From positions 248,001 through 312,000 of the forward strand of contig NZ_BJTV01000001.1 of the NCBI RefSeq assembly GCF_007176755.1: a stretch of 64,000 bases of DNA, written 5' to 3'. This document shows positions 18,101-26,575 of the stretch, in pieces. The position numbers and the translations under genes are program-made. Source of the stretch: Streptomyces sp. 1-11. Lineage in GTDB: Bacteria; Actinomycetota; Actinomycetes; Streptomycetales; Streptomycetaceae. The notes beneath the pieces are model-generated. The model saw only the letters and a program-made list of their open reading frames with translations, made no database searches and was not told the origin of the DNA. Each line of letters begins with the position of its first letter. Position 1 is the stretch's first letter.

Positions 18101-18425
18101 GGGCCGCGCCGATGCGCAGGGCCATGCGGTCGCGCAGGTCGACGGCGGCCCTGCGGCTGAACGTCAGCACCAGGATGCGTTCGGGGTCGGCGCCGCGGTC
18201 GATGCGCGCGGCCACCGACTCCACCAGGGTGGTGGTCTTGCCGGTGCCGGGCCCGGCGAGGACGAGCAGCGGCCCGGCGCCGTGGTCAACCACGGCGCGC
18301 TGGGCGGCGTCCAGTCGAGGGGGACCGGGCGCGGCGGGCGGGGTGCGGACCAGCCGGTAGGCGCCACTGTTCCCCTGCCGCACCGGTGGGTGCGGCAGAC
18401 GGCTGGTGGTGGAGGAGGAGCTCAC
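15114..18425 (-). CDS. adnA: AdnA-type subunit: UvrD-like helicase fused to RecB-like nuclease
   Basis: This is the partner of AdnB in the double-strand-break resection complex, 1103 residues from GTG 18425 (VSSSSTTSRL; upstream GTG or ATG starts would add a Pro/Arg-rich stretch). The motor part has Walker A GPGTGKTT (~60), DEYQDTDPAQ (~275), GDPDQSIYTFRG (~305), HRAKGLEW (~640) and YVAATRARERL (~715). The C-terminal nuclease has GFGNVVHVLADE, GQMDRVE and catalytic VVDFKTGK (~1010). A Cys at NTCALQWFLG plus the terminal CAHCAFRASC (CxxCxxxxxC) match the four-cysteine iron-sulfur staple of AddB-type nucleases. It is the first gene of the adnA-adnB pair. Confidence 0.9.
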   Translation of the reverse strand: MSSSSTTSRLPHPPVRQGNSGAYRLVRTPPAAPGPPRLDAAQRAVVDHGAGPLLVLAGPGTGKTTTLVESVAARIDRGADPERILVLTFSRRAAVDLRDRMALRIGAARAPRATTFHSYCYALLRAHQDSGLFAEPLRLLSGPEQDVTVRGLLAGQPDLERLGLDHVRWPDELRACLTTRGFADEVRAVLARSRELGLGPGALDAFARRIGRPDWRAAAAFLAEYLDVLDLQGVIDYAELVHRAVLLAQRPEVAARLAARYDALYVDEYQDTDPAQVRLLHALAGGGRTLVAFGDPDQSIYTFRGADVNGILDFPAAFPRADGRPAPVEVLRTARRSGAALLAATRLVTRRMPLTRLPAEKVRAHREPEAVRDGGRVEVHTYPTPGTETDNIADILRRAHLEDGVPWSDMAVLVRAGSRSIPTLRRALTAAGVPLDIDGDDLPLRHEPAVAPLLTALRAVATAESRPAEEETAGEERDVSWLDAETALTLLASPLAGMDTADLRRLGRALREEERTAGNPLPAPSDELLARALAEPERLVVHDPLYARGAQRLGALLRTARERLAAGGTAEEALWDLWQGTPWPGRLERAARRGGAAGRNADRDLDAICALFATAARAEERVGGRGALNFLEEIEAQDIAADTLTRRAVRPDAVRLMTAHRAKGLEWRLVVVAGVQEGLWPDLRRRGSLLEADRIGRDGLAEPLTPGALLAEERRLFYVAATRARERLVVTAVKAPADDGDQPSRFLTELGVEPRDVTGRPRRPLSVAALVAELRATTVDPQASEALREAAARRLARLAALTDEDGRPLAPSAHPDRWWGMYEPTESKVPLRDRDQPVVLSGSALDQLANTCALQWFLGREVKADAPATAAQGFGNVVHVLADEVASGRSPADLDVLMERLDSVWNALAFDAPWKSAQEKDNARAALERFLNWHVLDRTGRTPVASEQDFDVTLAAGDYRVRIRGQMDRVETDGEGRAYVVDFKTGKQAPSSADVARHPQLAVYQLAVREGAADAAFDGARPEAGGAELVHLRQGAAVRDGGESLPKVQTQEPPAGEWVGELLATAAGKVLDERFTPTAGQHCAHCAFRASCSARPEGRQVVE

Positions 18426-18700
18426 GTGGTTCGCCGGTCCTGGTGGTCGTGCTGGTGGGCGGGCGGTCACGCGTGCGAGGCGGTGGCCGCGGGGTGAGGG
18501 GGACACGCGCGGCCGACGCTACGCCGCCGCATCGGACGGAAGCAGGGCTTCCGGTTGTTCCCTCGTGGCTCCCGTGTCCCTCGCGGCCCGGGCGTCACGC
18601 GCGTCCCTCACCACACGAACGTACGTCATGCCACGGACGTCCCCCCTGTCCCTCGTACGGGCCACCGATTCCCGTCGGGGGCCCACGATGGCGGAAGCTG

Positions 18701-19087
18701 TCAGGTGTGACCGTCCGTGCCCGCGCCGCCGTCCCATCGCGCCCGTCTCATGTCGAGCCGCGGCAGATGGCCCTCGGCGCTCCTGCCCGCCGCCTTGAGC
18801 GGGGTGCCCTCCGCCCGGTAGTGGGCGAGCGCGCCGAGCTCGTGACCGGGCAGCAGCACGCCGTCGGCGCGGACCACGCGCCACCACGGGACGGCGCTGC
18901 CGTAGAGGGACATCGCCCGGCCGACCTGGCGCGGTCCCCCCTCCTCGAGCCACTCGGCGACATCGCCGTACGTCATGACCCGCCCGGGCGGGATCAGCTC
19001 GGCGACCTCGAGGACCCGCTCGGCATAATCCGGCAGCGCGTCCTCGCACCCGTCACGGGTGTCCTCGGCAGGGCTCCGCTCGCTCAT
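18701..19087 (-). CDS. ATL: alkyltransferase-like DNA repair protein
   Basis: This is a 128-residue MGMT-fold protein. The canonical active-site PCHRV of O6-alkylguanine transferases is replaced by PWWRVV (~residues 68-73), so the acceptor Cys is missing. Such ATL proteins bind alkylated guanine, flip the base and hand the lesion to nucleotide excision repair. The helix-turn-helix part GRVMTYGDVAEWL (~35-47) is present. It starts at ATG 19087 with AGGA 8 nt upstream. A related gene sits near adnA in mycobacteria. The 275 nt between it and adnA hold no visible gene. Confidence 0.85.
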   Translation of the reverse strand: MSERSPAEDTRDGCEDALPDYAERVLEVAELIPPGRVMTYGDVAEWLEEGGPRQVGRAMSLYGSAVPWWRVVRADGVLLPGHELGALAHYRAEGTPLKAAGRSAEGHLPRLDMRRARWDGGAGTDGHT

Positions 19088-19273
19088 TCGCCCCATCCTG
19101 CCGCACCCCACCGACAACGCGGGGCGGAAGGCCGGGGGCGGGCCCCTCGCCCTCGGGCGGCGCTTCCGGCAGACTGTCCGACCCCTCATCCGCACCCTGA
19201 TGCCCGCGAGTGCCGGTGGGGCATGCCACCATCGTGCGGGCGGTGACCGGTGATACGAGACCAAGAAGAGACG

Positions 19274-22108
19274 ATGAAGCAGCAGGGTGTGCACCCCGAA
19301 GGCGCGGCGGGCACCCCTGACGCGTCCGCGCGTCCCGACGCCGCCCCCTCCGGCCGGGAGGACACCGGCGCGGCGGGCCGGGACGGCGCCGCCGCTGTGC
19401 CCGCGGAGGGCGCCCGCGAGGACGTCACACGCGCGCGTGACGACGAGGCGGAGACCGCCGAGGGGACGGCCCCCGGCGTCCCGCGGCCGGACAGGGGCCC
19501 CGGTGACGGCGGCGCCCACCCGGAGGAGGTGGAGGGCGACGAACCGCTGCTCCCCGCGCGCGTGCACCGTCCCTCCGACCTCATGCGGCTGCTCGTGGGC
19601 GTGCTCGCCGTCGTCGTGCTGCTCGCGGTCGCCGCGTTCGCGCACGGCACCACCTCGGGCCTCGAACAGGACATCAACAAGGGCACCGGACAGGCCCCCG
19701 ACCTGCTGATCAAGATCGCCGGCCTCGCCTCCAGCATCGCCATCCTGCTGGTGCCGGTCGCCTTCGCGATCGAGCGGCTGATCAAACGGGACGGGCTGCG
19801 GATCGCCGACGGCGTGCTCGCGGCCGTGCTCGCGCACGGGGTGACCCTCGCCACCGACCTGTGGGTGGCCCGGGCCGCGCCCGGTTCCATCCAGGAGGCG
19901 CTCACCCAGCCCTCGCCCGGCGACATCCACGCCCTGACCGACCCGGTGCACGGCTACCTCGCGCCCGTCATCGCCTACATGACGGCCGTCGGCATGTCCC
20001 GCAGACCCCGCTGGCGCGCGGTGCTGTGGATCGTGCTGCTGCTCGACGCGTTCTCGATGCTCGTCACCGGCTACACGACCCCCTTCTCGATCATCCTGAC
20101 CGTGCTGATCGGCTGGACCGTCGCCTACGGCACGCTGTACGCGGTCGGCTCGCCGAACGTGCGCCCCACCGGGCGGACCCTGATGGCCGGCCTCCGGCAC
20201 GTCGGCTTCCACCCGGTCGCCGCGGCCCGCGAAGAGACCGTGGAGTCGGAGAACGGCGACCGCGGCCGGCGCTACTTCGTCACCCTGGAGGACGGCCGGC
20301 CGCTGGACGTCACGGTCGTCGACCGGGAACAGCAGGCCCAGGGCTTCTTCTACCGGGCCTGGCGCAACCTGACCCTGCGCGGTTTCGCCACCCGCTCCAG
20401 CCTGCAGTCCCTGCGCCAGGCCCTGGAGCAGGAGGCGCTGCTGGCGTACGCGGCGATCGCGGCGGGCGCCAACGCGCCCAAGCTGATCGCCACCTCCGAG
20501 CTCGGCCCGGACGCCGTCATGCTCGTCTACGAGCACACCGGCGGGCGCACGCTGGACTCGCTGGCGGACGAGGAGATCACCGACGAGCTGCTGCGCCGCA
20601 CCTGGCGCCAGGTGCAGGCGCTGCAGTCCCGGCGGATCGCACACCGCAGGCTGGCCGGTGACGCCATCCTGGTGGATCGTTCCGGCAGGGTGATCCTCAC
20701 CGAGCTGCGCGGCGGCGAGATCGCCGCCGGTGACCTGCTGCTGCGCATGGACGTCGCCCAGCTCGTCACCACGCTCGGACTGCGGGTGGGCGCCGAGCGT
20801 GCGGTGGCCTCGGCCGTCGGCGTGCTCGGTCCGGACGCGGTCGCCGACTGCCTGCCCATGCTGCAGCCCATCGCCCTGACGCGCTCCACCCGCGCGACGC
20901 TGCGCCGCCTGGGCCGGGAGCGGGCCCAGCGCGAGCGCGAGGCGGTGCTCGAGGCCTCCCGGCAGACCAAGCAGGCCCGGCTCGAGGAGGCCTCGGCGAC
21001 GGCCGGCCCCACGCCCGGGAAGCCCGACAAGAAGACGGTCCGCGCCGAACAGCGGGCCGAGAAGCGGGCCATCGACGAGGCGCTGGACGAGGCCCGCGAG
21101 GAGGACCTGCTCACCCAGATCCGGCACGAGGTGCTGCGGATCAGGCCGCAGGCGCCCGTGGAACCGGCCCGCCTTGAGCGGGTGCGGCCGCGCACGCTGA
21201 TCAGTTTCATCGCCGGCGCGATCGGCGCGTACTACCTGCTGACGCAGCTCACCCACATCGAGTTCGGTCCGCTGGTCGCCAACGCCCAGTGGGGCTGGGT
21301 GCTGGCGGCGGTGGCCTTCTCCGCGCTCAGCTACGTGGCCGCCGCGATGGCTCTGCTGGGCTTCGTACCGGAGCGGGTGCCGTTGCCGAGGACCGTGGGC
21401 GCCCAGGTCGCGGGGTCCTTCGTGAAGATCGTGGCACCGGCCGCGGTCGGCGGGGTGGCGCTCAACACGCGCTTCCTGCAGCGCGCCGGGGTGCGCCCAG
21501 GGCTCGCGGTCGCCAGCGTCGGCGCCTCGCAGCTGTTCGGGCTCGGCTGCCACATCCTGATGCTGCTGTCCTTCGGCTATCTGACGGGCACCGAGAAGAC
21601 GCCGTCGCTGTCGCCGTCCCGGACGGTGATCGCCGGCCTGCTGACGGTGGCGGTGCTGGTGCTGGTGGTGACGTCGGTGCCGTTCCTGCGGAAGTTCGTC
21701 GTCACGCGCGTGAGGTCGCTGTTCGCCGGTGTCGTGCCGCGCATGCTCGACGTGCTCCAGCGGCCGCAGAAGCTGGTCACCGGCATCGGCGGCATGCTGC
21801 TGCTGACCGCCTGCTTCGTGATGTGTCTGGACGCCTCCATCCGCGCCTTCGGCGACGGATCGACCTCGCTGAGCATCGCCAGCGTCGCCGTGGTCTTCCT
21901 CGCGGGCAACGCGCTCGGCTCCGCCGCGCCCACCCCGGGCGGCGTCGGCGCGGTCGAGGCGAGCCTCACGCTCGGCCTGATCGCCGTCGGCCTCCCCAAG
22001 GAGGTCGCCGCACCGGCCGTCCTGCTGTACCGGCTGCTCACGCTGTGGCTGCCGGTGCTGCCCGGCTGGCTCGCCTTCAACCAGCTCACCCGCAAGGGCG
22101 CCCTGTAG
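19274..22108 (+). CDS. Large membrane protein: TM domain, degenerate kinase-like region, MprF/UPF0104-type flippase domain
   Basis: This 944-residue integral membrane protein has no certain substrate. Residues ~1-95 are acidic and disordered. Residues ~100-265 hold about five membrane segments. Residues ~285-540 form a cytosolic region reminiscent of aminoglycoside/RIO-type kinases, but the catalytic loop reads AHRRLAGDAIL and the metal motif LRGGE, so it looks inactive. A basic, charged linker with coiled-coil character (~545-640) precedes ~7-8 membrane segments of the lysylphosphatidylglycerol synthetase TM/UPF0104 family (~650-930), including the conserved SAAPTPGGVGAVEA motif. Relatives flip or synthesise modified lipids. 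Start: ATG 19274 (AGAAGAG upstream); GTG 19250 is an alternative. Confidence 0.82.
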   Translation: MKQQGVHPEGAAGTPDASARPDAAPSGREDTGAAGRDGAAAVPAEGAREDVTRARDDEAETAEGTAPGVPRPDRGPGDGGAHPEEVEGDEPLLPARVHRPSDLMRLLVGVLAVVVLLAVAAFAHGTTSGLEQDINKGTGQAPDLLIKIAGLASSIAILLVPVAFAIERLIKRDGLRIADGVLAAVLAHGVTLATDLWVARAAPGSIQEALTQPSPGDIHALTDPVHGYLAPVIAYMTAVGMSRRPRWRAVLWIVLLLDAFSMLVTGYTTPFSIILTVLIGWTVAYGTLYAVGSPNVRPTGRTLMAGLRHVGFHPVAAAREETVESENGDRGRRYFVTLEDGRPLDVTVVDREQQAQGFFYRAWRNLTLRGFATRSSLQSLRQALEQEALLAYAAIAAGANAPKLIATSELGPDAVMLVYEHTGGRTLDSLADEEITDELLRRTWRQVQALQSRRIAHRRLAGDAILVDRSGRVILTELRGGEIAAGDLLLRMDVAQLVTTLGLRVGAERAVASAVGVLGPDAVADCLPMLQPIALTRSTRATLRRLGRERAQREREAVLEASRQTKQARLEEASATAGPTPGKPDKKTVRAEQRAEKRAIDEALDEAREEDLLTQIRHEVLRIRPQAPVEPARLERVRPRTLISFIAGAIGAYYLLTQLTHIEFGPLVANAQWGWVLAAVAFSALSYVAAAMALLGFVPERVPLPRTVGAQVAGSFVKIVAPAAVGGVALNTRFLQRAGVRPGLAVASVGASQLFGLGCHILMLLSFGYLTGTEKTPSLSPSRTVIAGLLTVAVLVLVVTSVPFLRKFVVTRVRSLFAGVVPRMLDVLQRPQKLVTGIGGMLLLTACFVMCLDASIRAFGDGSTSLSIASVAVVFLAGNALGSAAPTPGGVGAVEASLTLGLIAVGLPKEVAAPAVLLYRLLTLWLPVLPGWLAFNQLTRKGAL

Positions 22109-22194
22109 GCACGCTCCCGCGGGCCGGGGCCGGCTCTTAGCTCGGACGGCCCGCGTCCCGCGCGCCCCGGCCGCCGCGCGCGCACGATGGAGGC

Positions 22195-23739
22195 ATGGCG
22201 AACCCCTCCAGGCTGCGTGCCGCCGCCCTGACCACGAGCGCCGCGCTGCTGGCCGCCCTGCTGGGCGGGTGCGGCGACGGTGCCGGGAACGGGGACCTGA
22301 CGGCGCAGAGACTGGACTGGAAGGACTGCCCGGCCCCGTCCACGGCACAGGGCGGCGGCGGTGCGCCGTCCCCGCTTCCGGACGGCGCCCAGTGGCAGTG
22401 CGCCACCATGCGGGCGCCCCTGGACTGGAGCAGGCCCAAGGGCGACACCATCGGCATCGCCCTGATCAGGGCCAGGGCGAGCGGTGACCCGGGCACGCGG
22501 ATCGGCTCGCTGATCTTCAACTTCGGCGGCCCCGGCGGCAGCGGCGTCACCACGCTCCCCGCGTTCGGCCAGGACTACGCCACCCTGAACACCCGCTACG
22601 ACCTGGTGAGCTTCGACCCGCGCGGGGTCGGCCGGAGCGTGCCGGTGGAGTGCCAGAGCGACGCCCAGCTCGACCAGTACTTCCAGCAGGACGCCACACC
22701 CGACGACCGCGCCGAGCAGGCCCAGCTCGTCGACCGCACCAAGGAGTTCAACGCCGACTGCGAGAAGCACTCCGAGAAGATCCTGCCGCACGTGCGCACC
22801 ACCGACGCCGCCCGCGACATGGACCTGATGCGCCAGGTCCTCGGCGACCGCAAGCTGCACTACTTCGGCATCTCCTACGGCACCGAACTCGGCGGCGTCT
22901 ACGCCCACCTGTTCCCGCGGCGCGTCGGCAGGATGACCCTCGACGCGGTCGTCGACCCCACCAAGGACCCGGAGCAGAGCGCGCTCGGCCAGGCCCAGGG
23001 GTTCCAGCTCGCGCTCGACAACTTCGCCCGGGACTGCACGTCGAAGGTCGAGGAGTGCCCGGTCGGCGACACCCCGCAGGACGTCAAGAACCGCATCGCC
23101 ACACTGCTCAGGGACCTGGACCGGAAGCCGATCCCCGGCTCCTTCCCGCGGCAGCTCACCGAGACCGCGGCGATCAACGGCATCGCCCAGGCGCTGTACT
23201 CGAAGGACTTCTGGGAGTACCTCACCGAGGGGCTGCAGCAGGCGTACGAGGGCGACGGCAGGATCCTGATGCTGCTGTCCGACTCGATGAACGGGCGCAG
23301 CGAGAACGGCGAGTACAGCAACATCACCCCGGCGAACATCGCCATCAACTGTTCCGACGAGAAGCCTCGCTACACCGCGGACGAGATCCGGCGGAAGCTG
23401 CCGCAGTTCCGGGCCGTCTCCCCGCTGTTCGGCGACTTTCTGGCCTGGTCCATGCTGAGCTGCACCGACTGGGCCGTGCCGGGGGCCGCCGTCCACCCCG
23501 ACGTGAGCGCGCCGGGAGCGGCGCCCGTCCTCGTCGTCGGCAACACCGGCGACCCGGCCACCCCCTACGAGGGCGCGAAGAAGATGGTGGAGGCGCTCGG
23601 CAAGGGCGTCGGCGTCGAGCTGACGTACAAGGGCCAGGGGCACGGGGCGTACGACAGCAAGAACAAGTGTGTGCAGAGCGCGGTGAACGGATACCTGCTG
23701 GACGGGAAGGTGCCGAAGGCGGGCACGGTCTGTTCCTGA
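22195..23739 (+). CDS. Secreted alpha/beta-hydrolase lipoprotein (tripeptidyl aminopeptidase-like), copy 1
   Basis: This is a 514-residue exported serine hydrolase of the Slp/Tap (S33) group. The signal peptide ends in a lipobox LLGGC (~residue 23-27), so it is anchored to the outer face of the membrane. The oxyanion loop is GGPGGSG (~107), the nucleophile elbow GISYGT (~222), the acid NTGDPATP (~445) and the His GQGHGAY (~480). Related Streptomyces enzymes cleave tripeptides from secreted protein N-termini; the substrate here is unproven. A paralogue follows at 23889, sharing an 81-bp identical segment around the nucleophile. Confidence 0.88.
   Translation: MANPSRLRAAALTTSAALLAALLGGCGDGAGNGDLTAQRLDWKDCPAPSTAQGGGGAPSPLPDGAQWQCATMRAPLDWSRPKGDTIGIALIRARASGDPGTRIGSLIFNFGGPGGSGVTTLPAFGQDYATLNTRYDLVSFDPRGVGRSVPVECQSDAQLDQYFQQDATPDDRAEQAQLVDRTKEFNADCEKHSEKILPHVRTTDAARDMDLMRQVLGDRKLHYFGISYGTELGGVYAHLFPRRVGRMTLDAVVDPTKDPEQSALGQAQGFQLALDNFARDCTSKVEECPVGDTPQDVKNRIATLLRDLDRKPIPGSFPRQLTETAAINGIAQALYSKDFWEYLTEGLQQAYEGDGRILMLLSDSMNGRSENGEYSNITPANIAINCSDEKPRYTADEIRRKLPQFRAVSPLFGDFLAWSMLSCTDWAVPGAAVHPDVSAPGAAPVLVVGNTGDPATPYEGAKKMVEALGKGVGVELTYKGQGHGAYDSKNKCVQSAVNGYLLDGKVPKAGTVCS
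22856..22936 (+). repeat. 81-bp segment identical in the two hydrolase paralogues (copy 1)
   Basis: The 81 nt around the nucleophile motif are identical to 24586-24666 in the next gene, while flanking sequence has diverged. This is typical of local gene conversion. Confidence 0.95.
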
Positions 23740-23888
23740 GCACCGGCCTTCCCTGGCACGCACCGTTCCCCGAACAACGCGCAGGTCAGAGGCTTATCCA
23801 CAGCCCGTCACGGGCTTGTGCCCCGCCACCTACCATGACGGGAACGCCTGCCGCGGCACGACGCGGAGGGCCCGCGAGGGGGGTGCGC

Positions 23889-25445
23889 ATGCTTCGAGTT
23901 CTGCGGTGGACGGCCGGAGTGGCCGCGGCGCTGCTGGTGGCCGGGTGCGGCGGGAGCGGCCCGGGCGGAAGCGACGACGAGGGCAGGGCGGCGGGCCCGG
24001 CCGGACGGGACCGCACGGCCGGCGCACCGGCGGCGTCCCCGGCCGATCCGCCCGCCTCGCTGACCTCGCAGCGGCTCGGCTGGCACCGGTGCGGTGCCAC
24101 CGGGGGGTCGGCGGCGCCGGGCGGCGAATGGCGGTGCGCCACGCTCAGGGTGCCGCTGGACTGGTCGAGGCCCGGCGGTCCCACGATCGGCCTCGCGCTG
24201 ATCCGCGCGCGGGCCACCGGGAGCGACCGGATCGGCTCTCTGCTGTTCGACTTCGGCGGCCCCGGCGGCTCGGGGGTGGAGACGATGCCGTACTACGGCG
24301 CCACCGTCTCCGCGCTGCGCGAGCGCTACGACCTGGTGAGCTTCGATCCGCGCGGGGTCGGCGCGAGTGAGGGCGTGCGCTGCCGGAGCGACCGGGAGAT
24401 CGAGGCCGCCGAGCGCGTGGACGCCACGCCGGACAGCCCGGCCGAGGAGCGGGCGTACTTCCAGGACGCCGCCGACTTCGCGAAGGGCTGCCAGAAGGCC
24501 GCGGGCCGGCTGCTGGCCCACGTCTCGACCACGGACACCGCACGGGACATGGACCTGCTGCGCCAGGTGCTCGGTGACAGGACGATGCACTACTTCGGCA
24601 TCTCCTACGGCACCGAACTCGGCGGCGTCTACGCCCACCTGTTCCCGCGGCGCGTCGGCAGGATGATCCTCGACGCGGTGGTCGACCCGACCGCGGACAC
24701 GGTGGGCCACGCGAAGAACCAGGCGCGGGGCTTCCAGCGGGCGCTGGAGGACTATCTGAGATCCACCGGCCAGGACCCGCGGGAGGGCACGCGCAGGATC
24801 GCGGCGCTGCTGAAGAGGATCGACGCCAGGCCCCTGCCGACCGCGTCCGGGCGGAGGCTGACCCAGACGCTCGCCCTCACCGGCATCATCCTGCCGCTGT
24901 ACAGCGAGGCCGGCTGGCCCCGGCTGACCGGCGCCCTGAAGTCGGCGGAGCAGGGCGACGGCTCGAAGCTGCTGGCACTCGCGGACCAGTACAACGAGCG
25001 TGATTCCGCCGGGCGTTACGGCACCAGGGGCCACTCCCAGCGGGCCATATCGTGTCTGGACGACGCCCAGCGGCCCACGCTCGCCCGGACGAAGAGTTCG
25101 CTGCCCGAGTTCGAGCGGGTATCGCCGGTCTTCGGTGACTACCTCGCCTGGGACACGGCCGGCTGGTGCCACGACTGGCCGGTGGCCGGGCAGTACGACA
25201 CCCCGCGGGTGAGCGCGCCGGGCGCGGCGCCGATCCTGCTCGTCGGCAACACCGGGGACCCGGCGACCCCCTACGAAGGCGCCCGCAGGATGGCGGACGA
25301 GCTGGGCAGGGGCGTCGGTGTGGAACTCACCTGGAAGGGCGAGGGACACGGCGCCTACGGCAACGGGAGCGACTGCGTCGACTCGACGGTCGACGCCTAC
25401 CTGCTCAACGGCACGGTGCCGGAGGACGGCAAGGTCTGCTCCTGA
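23889..25445 (+). CDS. Secreted alpha/beta-hydrolase lipoprotein (tripeptidyl aminopeptidase-like), copy 2
   Basis: This 518-residue paralogue of the preceding hydrolase has the same plan: signal peptide with lipobox VAGC (~residue 17-20), oxyanion loop GGPGGSG, nucleophile GISYGT, acid NTGDPATP and catalytic His GEGHGAY. It differs by a longer Gly/Ala/Pro-rich linker after the lipid anchor and by losing some internal cysteines. The ATG at 23889 follows GAGGGGGG by 5 nt. The pair arose by tandem duplication; the intergenic 149 nt contain a small inverted repeat (23802-23816). A clear terminator follows the stop. Confidence 0.88.
   Translation: MLRVLRWTAGVAAALLVAGCGGSGPGGSDDEGRAAGPAGRDRTAGAPAASPADPPASLTSQRLGWHRCGATGGSAAPGGEWRCATLRVPLDWSRPGGPTIGLALIRARATGSDRIGSLLFDFGGPGGSGVETMPYYGATVSALRERYDLVSFDPRGVGASEGVRCRSDREIEAAERVDATPDSPAEERAYFQDAADFAKGCQKAAGRLLAHVSTTDTARDMDLLRQVLGDRTMHYFGISYGTELGGVYAHLFPRRVGRMILDAVVDPTADTVGHAKNQARGFQRALEDYLRSTGQDPREGTRRIAALLKRIDARPLPTASGRRLTQTLALTGIILPLYSEAGWPRLTGALKSAEQGDGSKLLALADQYNERDSAGRYGTRGHSQRAISCLDDAQRPTLARTKSSLPEFERVSPVFGDYLAWDTAGWCHDWPVAGQYDTPRVSAPGAAPILLVGNTGDPATPYEGARRMADELGRGVGVELTWKGEGHGAYGNGSDCVDSTVDAYLLNGTVPEDGKVCS
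24586..24666 (+). repeat. 81-bp segment identical in the two hydrolase paralogues (copy 2)
   Basis: Identical to 22856-22936. It covers GISYGTELGGVYAHLFP and the following PRRVGRM codons. Confidence 0.95.
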
Positions 25446-25470
25446 CGGCGGCGGAGCGCGGACGAGGCGT

Positions 25471-25499
25471 TCCGGCACGGGACACCGCCGTGCCGGAAG
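25471..25499 (+). terminator. Hairpin terminator after hydrolase copy 2
   Basis: An 11-bp perfect stem (TTCCGGCACGG / CCGTGCCGGAA) with a 7-nt loop begins 26 nt after the stop codon. Confidence 0.8.
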
Positions 25500-25862
25500 G
25501 GACTAGTCCGATCGGTAGGGGCGATTCCTGTTACTCACTTTCGGGTGATGCCGACCCGGTGCGCAGGACGCCGGGACGGCGTCACGAGCCGGACGGGCCA
25601 GTGCTGAAGCGGCCGCATTGCTGACGAAGGTTCAATTCCGGGTGTTTGAGTCATACATGGACGTTGCAGCAGAGAGTCACAGAAATATGTTGAACGCGTA
25701 ATGCCAGGCACATCTCCCCCACAAACCGGGCGCACGGCTTGCACAGTGTGAGTGCGCGGCCGGCCGGCCGCCACTCGCACAACGCACCACCACTGGCCTG
25801 CGGCGTTCTCACGTCCGCCGGTCCGCATCGGGGGTGCCATGGACTCCTGTAGGGGGATCCTC
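25500..25862. other. Intergenic region before the lamin-tail gene
   Basis: No gene is seen. The stretch 25630-25720 is clearly richer in A and T than its surroundings and probably carries the promoter of the downstream secreted protein, but I cannot assign a convincing -35/-10 pair. Confidence 0.5.
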
Positions 25863-26399
25863 GTGACCGTTTCCGCATCCGTGCGCCGCATGACCGCCGT
25901 CGCCGCCGTGGCGGCCGCCACCGTCGGGGCCGTGGCCCTGCCGGCCTCGGCCGCCGACCACCACCCGGGCCGCCATCACCGCGACGGCGTCTACATCAGC
26001 AACGTGCGGTACGACGCCCCGGGACGCGACGACCGCTCCAGCCGCGCCCTCAACAGGGAGTGGGTCGACATCACCAACGACTCGCGCCGCCCGGTCAACC
26101 TCAACGGCTGGACCCTGTCCGACAGGGACGGCCACACCTACACCTTCCGCCACTACCGGCTGGCCGGCCGCGCCACCGTCCGCGTCCACACCGGTTACGG
26201 CCACGACACCCGCACCGACCTGTTCCAGGACCGCAACCGGTCCGTCTGGGACCGCAACGACACGGCGACCCTGCGCAACGGCTACGGCCGCTTCGTCGAC
26301 GACGCCTCCTGGGGCCGGAGCGACCGTGACCACCGCGGTGACCGTGACCACCGTGGCGACCGCGACCACCGCGACGGTGACCACCGCAACCGCCGGTGA
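25863..26399 (+). CDS. Secreted lamin-tail-domain protein with DRDHRG repeats
   Basis: This 178-residue exported protein starts at GTG 25863 (AGGGGGA 6 nt upstream). Residues 1-31 form a signal peptide ending ASA. Residues ~40-150 match the lamin tail (LTD) immunoglobulin-like fold: VYISNVRYDAPG, EWVDITNDS, VNLNGWTLSD and DTATLRNGYGRFVDDASW. Secreted bacterial LTD proteins are often surface or nuclease-associated, but this one has no catalytic domain. The C-terminus is a highly charged tail of three DRDHRG units and a His/Arg-rich end, which may bind nucleic acid or metal (inference). Confidence 0.85.
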   Translation: MTVSASVRRMTAVAAVAAATVGAVALPASAADHHPGRHHRDGVYISNVRYDAPGRDDRSSRALNREWVDITNDSRRPVNLNGWTLSDRDGHTYTFRHYRLAGRATVRVHTGYGHDTRTDLFQDRNRSVWDRNDTATLRNGYGRFVDDASWGRSDRDHRGDRDHRGDRDHRDGDHRNRR

Positions 26400-26445
26400 C
26401 GGTCTGCCCACGCCGGTGAGCGCGGACCCGCGGTCCCGCTGAACT

Positions 26446-26485
26446 GGTGGGCGTGGCACTCGCCCGGGGGCGTGCCACGCCCACC
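26446..26485 (+). terminator. Hairpin terminator after the lamin-tail gene
   Basis: A 14-bp perfect stem (26446-26459 and 26472-26485) with a 12-nt loop lies 46 nt downstream of the stop. Confidence 0.8.
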
Positions 26486-26504
26486 GCGCACCACTGCAAA
26501 CGCC

Positions 26505-26546
26505 CGAAGCCCACGGCATCTGAGCTGGTCAGAGCCGTGGGCTTCG
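26505..26546 (-). terminator. Long hairpin terminator after moeZ
   Basis: A 13-bp perfect stem (26505-26517 / 26534-26546) whose loop contains a further TCTGA/TCAGA pairing. It sits between convergent genes, 29 nt after the moeZ stop. Confidence 0.85.
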
Positions 26547-26575
26547 TCAGTCTCGCTGCTGGGCGAGAACTTTGA

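Noticed and set aside
18701..22348. A 1215-codon minus-strand frame through the flippase gene
   Set aside because: Only its last 128 codons (the ATL gene) are real; the rest is the antisense of the membrane protein gene.
23802..23816. Small inverted repeat AGCCCG-TCA-CGGGCT between the two hydrolase genes
   Set aside because: It has only a 6-bp stem without a T-run, too weak to call a terminator with confidence.
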